The notes beneath the pieces were generated by a model. The model worked only from the letters and a program-made list of their open reading frames with translations, searched no databases and was not told where the DNA came from. From Desulfurococcales archaeon (lineage in GTDB: Archaea > Thermoproteota > Thermoprotei_A > Sulfolobales > NBVN01): 9,312 nucleotides of DNA. Shown in pieces: positions 5,212 to 9,312 of this stretch (the first letter of the stretch is position 1; every line of letters starts with the position of its first letter). Location: NCBI GenBank assembly GCA_021163585.1, contig JAGGTW010000117.1, forward strand, positions 1-9,312, in the 5' to 3' direction. The position numbers were made by a program, and so were the translations under genes.

Positions 5212-6582
5212 ATGAATGTGCTGCCGCTGGCATTTAACTTAGCTATACTTACCTACTTTATCGGAGTGCTCATACTGGCCTTACCCATACCTTACAGACA
5301 GCTGAAGAAGTGGGGGGTGAGATTGATGTCTGATGCTATAATAGCTGCAGTTCTTGTGTCAGCTTATAGTATGATCCTAGGTATAGGGGACCTAATACTC
5401 AGTATGTTGGGCTATAGCTGGACGGGTTTTATGGCATGGCTTACCGAGAGAACAGCTATTCTCGTAACAGCGCTTGTAGGGCTGACATACTTGACTTCGT
5501 GGATCAAAAGTCTAGGATACTCACTTGTGTTATCGCCGCTGGGGCTGGCTTCAACATACATTACACTAGCTCTATCAGCCATTAGAATGATGTACTTTAT
5601 TGCCAGCTTCATATGGAGTTTTCGAGGTGAGCTCCTGGCTCTGGGCTTACTTCTTTACTCCCTACCCTTCAGGGTGGGTAAGGGAGTGGGCGCCTTCTTT
5701 ATTGCGGCTTCACTAGTACTATACGTAGGCTTCCCACTAATGCCAGCATTCGTGAACGTATTCCAGACAGCAGTACCTGAACCAATGGTTTCAAATAAAT
5801 CATTTACAATAACATGTAGTATAGTAGATGTAGGTGGCGAACCTCTCCCGTACCCGGTATTACGTATATATAAGGAGGGCAGTACGGTACCGCTAGGTGT
5901 AGTTAAAGGGGACAATAAAGGCGCGGTAGTTTTAGGTGGAGATAAGGACATTATTCCCAGAAATTACACGTTTGATGTTGAAGTACTGTTCATGGGCTAT
6001 ATTTTTAAGCCTTCACCAAGAGTGCTGAGAATATTACCTAATAAAACCAGCTATAAGTTAGGCGTGCGCAACATCATATATCAGGGCGGTCTAGCAATCT
6101 TAATCCCCAGCGGCTTCGACATAATAAACATCAAATACATGGGAGGTAAACTTATAACCACGGTAAGCGCCCCGCATGAAGCAGTTAATGAAATCAGGGT
6201 TGTAAAGCTAAATAATGTCAAGATCTACTCACTAAGAATTAATGGACGTGAAATGCATTGCAGTTGGAGTACCTGGAAGTGGAATGGCATATCACTTAGT
6301 GAGTGTGTGCTGAATTTAAGTAATATACAGTTAAGTTCTTCAGGCAAAATCACAATTAGTGTATTTTATGAACCTAAAAACTACCCGGAGCCTGAGGTTG
6401 AGGAGCGTAGGGTGGTATGCTATGAGAGCTTAGTTGACATAATCATGCAGTACGTATCTGTAGGTATAGCTTACATCTACTCATTTCTTTTCCTTCCGGG
6501 ACTATACCTTGCAGCACTAACCGCTATGTCGGCATCTCTAGCCAGGGTAATCGGGGGAGGAGTTAAATTACGATTTATTTAA
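5212..6582 (+). CDS. cedA: CedA-like polytopic membrane protein (VirB6-type channel) with large extracytoplasmic domain
   Basis: This 456-residue protein starts at ATG 5212, with AAGGTG ending 7 nt upstream. Hydrophobic segments lie at about 5-26, 41-66, 80-97, 103-133, 139-151 and 158-180. Then comes a soluble, strand-rich region (about 185-405) with NxS/T sequons at N195, N251, N277 and N368 and cysteines at 202, 350, 365 and 403. Two more hydrophobic segments (about 406-428 and 430-446) end in the short basic tail GGGVKLRFI. Position next to a CedA1-like pilin gene, size and topology fit CedA, the VirB6-like membrane component of the crenarchaeal Ced DNA-import apparatus. Residues 25-55 resemble the loop and second helix of the neighbouring pilin (PIP, KK, G, L, DA, AA). 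The extracytoplasmic domain makes this a long CedA; its fold is not recognisable to me. No ATPase (CedB) gene lies in the window. Confidence 0.7.
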   Translation: MNVLPLAFNLAILTYFIGVLILALPIPYRQLKKWGVRLMSDAIIAAVLVSAYSMILGIGDLILSMLGYSWTGFMAWLTERTAILVTALVGLTYLTSWIKSLGYSLVLSPLGLASTYITLALSAIRMMYFIASFIWSFRGELLALGLLLYSLPFRVGKGVGAFFIAASLVLYVGFPLMPAFVNVFQTAVPEPMVSNKSFTITCSIVDVGGEPLPYPVLRIYKEGSTVPLGVVKGDNKGAVVLGGDKDIIPRNYTFDVEVLFMGYIFKPSPRVLRILPNKTSYKLGVRNIIYQGGLAILIPSGFDIINIKYMGGKLITTVSAPHEAVNEIRVVKLNNVKIYSLRINGREMHCSWSTWKWNGISLSECVLNLSNIQLSSSGKITISVFYEPKNYPEPEVEERRVVCYESLVDIIMQYVSVGIAYIYSFLFLPGLYLAALTAMSASLARVIGGGVKLRFI

Positions 6583-6592
6583 GGTGGTAACT

Positions 6593-6781
6593 ATGAAGAT
6601 CTGCTCAATACTCTGCGGTAAGGTTAAGTTGCGGTCACTGGTAGTACTTATTTCTGCAGTGTTGTTTCTTACAATGAAACATAATGACTTACTGGCTATT
6701 ACTTCACTCATACTAGCTTTAGCTTTATTTATAACTGATAATTTCATTATTAGCAAAATACTTGGAGGTGGGTCCACTTAA
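6593..6781 (+). CDS. Small two-helix membrane protein, third gene of the Ced-like operon (possible CedA2-like role)
   Basis: A 62-residue product starting at ATG 6593, chosen because GGTGG (6583-6587) lies 5 nt upstream; the in-frame GTG at 6584 is inside that Shine-Dalgarno sequence. It has a basic N-terminus with two cysteines (MKICSILCGKVKLRS), then two adjacent hydrophobic helices (about 18-32 and 36-57) split by MKHND, and a short tail KILGGGST. The gene follows the cedA-like stop after 10 nt, so it is almost surely in the same transcript. Sulfolobales Ced loci contain a second small two-helix protein, CedA2, and bacterial type IV secretion systems have the small VirB3. Either comparison rests on size, topology and position only; I see no diagnostic motif. 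Confidence 0.6.
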   Translation: MKICSILCGKVKLRSLVVLISAVLFLTMKHNDLLAITSLILALALFITDNFIISKILGGGST

Positions 6782-6807
6782 TATTGTATCTTAAATAAAT
6801 ATTGTAT
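6780..6807. repeat. Pair of 10-bp direct repeats AATATTGTAT in a convergent gap
   Basis: AATATTGTAT occurs at 6780-6789 and again at 6798-6807, an 18-bp period, between the stop of the small membrane-protein gene (plus) and the stop of the small hypothetical gene (minus). The extended copies match at 13 of 15 bases. The 44-bp gap is very AT-rich and probably holds the transcription ends of both operons, but there is no long T-run or strong hairpin to name as a terminator. Confidence 0.5.
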
Positions 6808-6825
6808 TCTAGATATTAATCACTA

Positions 6826-7071
6826 CTACTTGAATTCAATTATATCAATTTTATGCCATAGCACTCTATCTTTTAGGAATTCATGCAATTCGTCAGCCCT
6901 GCCTTCGATACTGACGTAATATAGCTCCCTAACTACAATGCTTCGACTTTCCTCTAAAATCTTGTACTTACTCTTTATGTAGGATAGTACCTTCTTTGCG
7001 TCTTTCTCGCTGTATGATGTAAAGAAAATCAGTGTTTTAGTACGCACTTTCCTACTAGTGTCGCTGGACAT
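6826..7071 (-). CDS. Small hypothetical protein, last gene of the proteasome-riboflavin kinase cluster
   Basis: The 81-residue product uses ATG 7071, because GGGAG lies 6 nt upstream of it; the ATG at 7077 is directly next to that GGGAG with no spacing. Predicted order is strand (KTLIFFTS, 12-19), helix (EKDAKKVLSYIKSKY, 22-36), strand (about 44-49), strand (YYVSIEG, 51-57), helix (ADELHEFLKDR) and strand (KIDIIEF). This beta-alpha-beta-beta-alpha-beta order suggests a ferredoxin-like (ACT/RRM-like) fold. There are no cysteines, membrane segments or signal peptide, and I do not recognise the family. It starts 16 nt after the stop of the YkgJ-type gene and is very probably co-transcribed with it. 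A small regulatory or RNA-binding subunit is possible but only a guess. Confidence 0.65.
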   Translation of the reverse strand: MSSDTSRKVRTKTLIFFTSYSEKDAKKVLSYIKSKYKILEESRSIVVRELYYVSIEGRADELHEFLKDRVLWHKIDIIEFK

Positions 7072-7087
7072 ACCCATCTCCCATACC

Positions 7088-7507
7088 CTAGGCTTTAATT
7101 CTCCTAAATAAATTGAGTGCTACTCTAAATTCATTTTGAAAAACGTTGGATATGCTGTCACCTATGTTCATGAGCTCGTCTATGTGACCAGCAACCCAGT
7201 CACAAGCAGAGGAGACGCTGACTTCTCCTGTCTCGATATTTATGAGAAGTGGGAACATCTTACATGAGATAGGCTTGAGTTCATGAATGGTGCATCTCCT
7301 GCGCCTCAGGTCATAGAAAGGGCAGAAACCATCTATAATCCAGAGATAAAAATCACTTGTGACTTGAATGAAGTTCAGTAATATACCTCTCTTCGATGCG
7401 AGATCTTTCAGCCTATTTACTTCTTCTCTTAGTACTACCGGGTAGTCTACAGGTGTTGAGAAAAAGCAGCAGTGAAGACAATGGTAACACTCAAACCTTA
7501 ACACCAA
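7088..7507 (-). CDS. YkgJ-type CxxCxxCC cysteine-cluster protein
   Basis: A 139-residue protein of the YkgJ family (zinc- or iron-chelating domain). The N-terminal cluster CYHCLHCC gives C7, C10, C13 and C14. It is followed by CPFYD (62-66), C72 in RRRCTIHELKP, C82 in SCKMFPL, and C102. This spacing is the family signature, and the cluster probably binds a metal ion or an Fe-S cluster. The biochemical role of the family is poorly defined. The start is TTG 7507, with GGTGA 6 nt upstream; a GTG at 7504 is an alternative. The gene overlaps the 3' end of the riboflavin kinase gene by 10 nt, so translational coupling is likely. No membrane segment is seen. Confidence 0.87.
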   Translation of the reverse strand: MVLRFECYHCLHCCFFSTPVDYPVVLREEVNRLKDLASKRGILLNFIQVTSDFYLWIIDGFCPFYDLRRRRCTIHELKPISCKMFPLLINIETGEVSVSSACDWVAGHIDELMNIGDSISNVFQNEFRVALNLFRRIKA

Positions 7508-7920
7508 GAATCTTCACCGCAGTTAAAGGTAACCTCGACGATGTCTCCATCTCTTAGGTCGAGCGTTCTTCTGAGGTCGACTTCAGCTACGACTTCGATT
7601 ACGTTGTCACTGTGCCTACTCTTATGGGGTCTCACGAGCAGACACTTGATCCAGCTACTTCCACGCTGCTTTCTTATCCTGCCTAGCCAGTAGTAGAAGC
7701 CGCCGAATTCACGTCCTTCCATAACTACGTTCTTGATCTGTGAGGGTGTGCATGACCTTATCACATCTCTGAAGCTTGCTGGCATTTCAATGTTTAAAGT
7801 ACCTAGGAATGGGTTACTGCCTAGTATCTCAGTTAGGAGGATGTAGTATATGGGGAGTGATATGTATTTTCGTCCCTCACCTAGTCCGCTAGCAACCTTT
7901 CCTTTTGTAGTGAAGGGCAA
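7498..7920 (-). CDS. ribK: CTP-dependent riboflavin kinase, archaeal type
   Basis: This 140-residue enzyme phosphorylates riboflavin to FMN using CTP rather than ATP (EC 2.7.1.161), the archaeal route to flavin cofactors. Family motifs are clear: GKVASGLGEGRKYI (7-20), GTLNIEM (40-46), EGREFGGFYYW (68-78), VRPHKSRH (96-103) and the C-terminal VIEVVAEVDLRRTLDLRDGD (107-126). Length fits the archaeal DUF120/RibK family, about 130-140 residues. The start is TTG 7920, supported by AGGTGAG 8 nt upstream and by the N-terminus expected for the family; there is no ATG before the first conserved motif. It overlaps the end of the endonuclease V gene by 32 nt and is overlapped by the YkgJ-type gene. The protein should be cytosolic. 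Confidence 0.95.
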   Translation of the reverse strand: MPFTTKGKVASGLGEGRKYISLPIYYILLTEILGSNPFLGTLNIEMPASFRDVIRSCTPSQIKNVVMEGREFGGFYYWLGRIRKQRGSSWIKCLLVRPHKSRHSDNVIEVVAEVDLRRTLDLRDGDIVEVTFNCGEDSWC

Positions 7921-8566
7921 TCTTACTTCTCACCTGCTTGGATATCTTATCTGCTACGTAGGTAGGTTCAGGAAGGTAGTGTCCTTCTTTAAATAATGTT
8001 GGAGTGATGCGCTCTAGCTCAGCCATCGAAATCTTATGTCCTATACTTAAAAAGATGTCCTTCCGGCACCCAGGCGGGCGGAACACTAAAGCTCCTACAA
8101 CATTGTTTACTAGCAAGTACTTCTTACCGCTTCTTTCTATAACTCTCCCTGTGAGTATTTTTTTCGCAGCACCTATCGTGGGTTTTTCAAGGATTAAGCC
8201 TATATGTGAGGCTATGCCTAAACCCCTTGGATGCGTTACACCATGTCCATCGATAATTATCAGGTCAGCATCAGTACCTAATTTCTCATATGCCTTAAAC
8301 ATTAAAGGAGCTTCCCTGAAAGCTAAAAGCCCCGGCACATACGGAATATCTACTTCACCTACGACTACAGCGTATTCTTTAAGTATTAATTCAGGGTATT
8401 TCAGAAGTGTGGCTACGGCTATGCCAGTTCTGCCTACATATGCGAGATCTAAGCCCACAACAGATCTTAGCCTGCTTAAGTACCCGTCAAGAGCTACTTT
8501 TTCAGCTAGGATCTTTTGAAGCGCGGTAGCTCTGGCAGCGGTAAAGTAGCTTGTCCTTACCCCCAA
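7889..8566 (-). CDS. nfi: Endonuclease V (deoxyinosine 3' endonuclease)
   Basis: A 225-residue DNA-repair nuclease that recognises deoxyinosine, the product of adenine deamination, and cuts the second phosphodiester bond 3' to the lesion. Catalytic acidic residues by family comparison are D40 (VVGLDLAYVG), E85 (PYVPGLLAFRE, containing the PYxP wedge at 75-78) and D106 (IIIDGHGVTHPRG). GIASHIGL (117-124) and K135 in AAKKIL are also typical. Hot habitats raise deamination rates, so such an enzyme suits a thermophile. The start is TTG 8566: an in-frame TAG lies 6 bases upstream of it and no ATG or GTG precedes the first conserved block. The gene begins 30 bp after the proteasome gene stop and overlaps ribK by 32 nt, placing it inside the same transcript. 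Confidence 0.94.
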   Translation of the reverse strand: MGVRTSYFTAARATALQKILAEKVALDGYLSRLRSVVGLDLAYVGRTGIAVATLLKYPELILKEYAVVVGEVDIPYVPGLLAFREAPLMFKAYEKLGTDADLIIIDGHGVTHPRGLGIASHIGLILEKPTIGAAKKILTGRVIERSGKKYLLVNNVVGALVFRPPGCRKDIFLSIGHKISMAELERITPTLFKEGHYLPEPTYVADKISKQVRSKIALHYKRKGC

Positions 8567-8596
8567 GACCTATCCCGTACGTAAGCATGGTTCACT

Positions 8597-9211
8597 TCAT
8601 TTTATTGCTATGCTCTTCTCCCATGACTTTCCATGCGTTATTACTACAACATCAACTCCGTCACCTGATACAGCGTCTCTGCTTATGGCTGCCTTGACAG
8701 AATCTACGACGAGCTGCTCAGCCTCCTCTACTTTCATATCCTTCTTGTACCTACTTTCGATTATACCTATAGCTACTGGCGCGCCAGTACCGATTGCTGC
8801 GTAGTCATCCTCTATGAGTGAGCCCAGGGAGTCCATAACGTACAGGTGAATGCCTTCATCATCTATCCCTCCGAAGATCACCTCGGACAGGAAGGGCATG
8901 AGCTTATACTGGTACAGGATCACTGAAAGTAGGCGTGCAGCAGATCTCACTGTAATGGGCCTTCCGTTTTCTATTTCATAAGAGTGAATCTCGACATTCA
9001 TTAATCTCCTCAGTGTTTGGATGTCAGCAAATAGTCCTGCGAACGCAACACCGTAACGGTCCTTTATGAGGAAGACTTTCCTTCCAGCCCTACTCATTAT
9101 AAAGCCGCCGTAAGAGACCCGCTTTTCAGCAGCTAGAATGACGGCGTTCTCAGTCCTTAGTCCCACGGCTGTGGCTCCCGTCCCTAATTTCTCGTAAGCC
9201 ACTTTTGCCAC
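8597..9211 (-). CDS. psmB: 20S proteasome beta subunit, variant without the catalytic N-terminal threonine
   Basis: A 204-residue protein clearly of the archaeal 20S proteasome beta family: AVILAAEKRVSYGGFIMSRAG, LLSVILYQYKLMPF, GGIDDEGIHLYVMD, AIGTGAP and SRDAVSGDGVDVVVI are all recognisable. Ungapped alignment of ATAVGL (13-18) with the usual TTTVGL of an active subunit puts Ala13 at the position of the Thr1 nucleophile. Other active-site positions are kept: E29 (Glu/Asp17), K45 (Lys33), D179 and S182. Crenarchaea usually encode two beta types, one of which carries little or no activity and forms mixed rings with an active partner, and this looks like the weak type. Cleavage at Thr11 or Thr14 cannot be excluded. 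The start is GTG 9211, apparently leaderless given the TTTAAA at 9235-9240; GTG 9202 is an alternative. Confidence 0.93.
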   Translation of the reverse strand: MAKVAYEKLGTGATAVGLRTENAVILAAEKRVSYGGFIMSRAGRKVFLIKDRYGVAFAGLFADIQTLRRLMNVEIHSYEIENGRPITVRSAARLLSVILYQYKLMPFLSEVIFGGIDDEGIHLYVMDSLGSLIEDDYAAIGTGAPVAIGIIESRYKKDMKVEEAEQLVVDSVKAAISRDAVSGDGVDVVVITHGKSWEKSIAIK

Positions 9212-9229
9212 CGCTAGAGAAGCGCTAGA
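9212..9229. repeat. Direct repeat CGCTAGA x2 between TATA box and psmB start
   Basis: CGCTAGA occurs at 9212-9218 and 9223-9229, an 11-bp period, close to one helical turn, exactly between the psmB TATA box and its start codon. A pair of in-phase sites here could be bound by a repressor that blocks RNA polymerase. This is a pattern observation with no known regulator. Confidence 0.35.
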
Positions 9230-9234
9230 AAGAA

Positions 9235-9245
9235 TTTAAAGGTTT
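9235..9245 (-). promoter_or_regulatory. Promoter of the psmB operon: BRE AAACC and TATA box TTTAAA
   Basis: On the minus strand AAACC (9245-9241) directly precedes TTTAAA (9240-9235), a typical crenarchaeal BRE plus TATA box. The TATA centre lies about 26 bases from GTG 9211, so the transcript probably begins at or within a few bases of the start codon, giving a leaderless mRNA for the first gene of the five-gene cluster. Confidence 0.6.
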
Positions 9246-9271
9246 AATACAGCAAGAAAGCTAAGGTTGGG

Positions 9272-9312
9272 TTGCTGTTGAAGAACAATACGATAGCAGG
9301 CATACTGAATAA
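9272..9312 (+). CDS. Possible N-terminus of a divergent plus-strand gene (truncated by window end)
   Basis: From TTG 9272 the frame is open to the right edge and reads MLLKNNTIAGILN. A TTTAATAC element at 9243-9250 would place transcription start near 9272, and AAGG lies just upstream. A basic, then hydrophobic start such as this could be the beginning of a membrane or secreted protein, but 13 codons are too few for a family call. The gene would be divergent from the proteasome operon. The evidence is thin and the frame may be wrong. Confidence 0.3.
   Translation, partial: MLLKNNTIAGILN

Noticed and set aside
6584..6592. GTG 6584 as start of the small third Ced-like gene
   Set aside because: It lies within GGTGG, the Shine-Dalgarno sequence for ATG 6593.
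8004..8519. 171-codon open frame on the plus strand opposite endonuclease V
   Set aside because: Antisense to a gene with conserved catalytic residues; composition is that of a shadow frame.
1..9312. tRNA, rRNA, CRISPR arrays, insertion sequences
   Set aside because: I saw no cloverleaf-like segments in the gaps, no regularly spaced repeats with spacers, no transposase motifs and no terminal inverted repeats.

Overview
This window looks like chromosomal DNA from a hyperthermophilic crenarchaeon (Thermoproteota), most likely a Desulfurococcales-type lineage. The gene content supports this: a proteasome beta subunit, a CTP-dependent riboflavin kinase, an archaetidylinositol phosphate synthase-like enzyme, and a small pilin plus polytopic membrane protein resembling the crenarchaeal Ced DNA-import system. 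So do the signals: TTTAAA/TATA-type boxes, frequent GTG and TTG starts, GGTG/GGAG Shine-Dalgarno sequences and tightly overlapping genes. The exact genus cannot be given from the sequence alone.

Layout from left to right. (1) Positions 3-146 are the 3' end of an unrecognised plus-strand gene. (2) 159-1531, minus strand: a two-gene operon of archaetidylinositol phosphate synthase followed by a CinA-type MoaB-fold protein, joined by an ATGA overlap. (3) 1636-1971, plus: a small uncharacterised protein, divergent from that operon and sharing a short TATA-rich promoter region with it. (4) 1972-2115: intergenic, with a candidate C/D box guide RNA at about 2055-2118. (5) 2116-4844, minus: a left-handed beta-helix acyltransferase, translationally coupled to a 671-residue multidomain PAPS-reductase-like iron-sulfur protein. 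(6) 4937-6781, plus: a three-gene operon of small CedA1-like pilin, CedA-like polytopic channel with a large extracytoplasmic domain, and a 62-residue two-helix membrane protein. (7) 6826-9211, minus: five tightly packed genes transcribed in the order proteasome beta subunit, endonuclease V, CTP-dependent riboflavin kinase, YkgJ-type cysteine-cluster protein, small hypothetical protein. (8) 9272-9312: the possible first codons of a divergent plus-strand gene.

The most interesting part is the Ced-like operon. The first protein has the architecture of a VirB2/CedA1-type pilin: two hydrophobic helices joined by a short basic loop, with a proline-rich tail. The second has the layout of CedA/VirB6. 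Its N-terminal hairpin resembles the pilin itself (PIP, then basic residues, G, L, DA, AA), which suggests that channel and pilin share an ancestral module. The energising ATPase CedB is not in the window. Other points worth a second look are the candidate C/D box RNA with mutually complementary guides, the missing catalytic threonine in the proteasome beta subunit, and the domain architecture of the PAPS-reductase-like protein.
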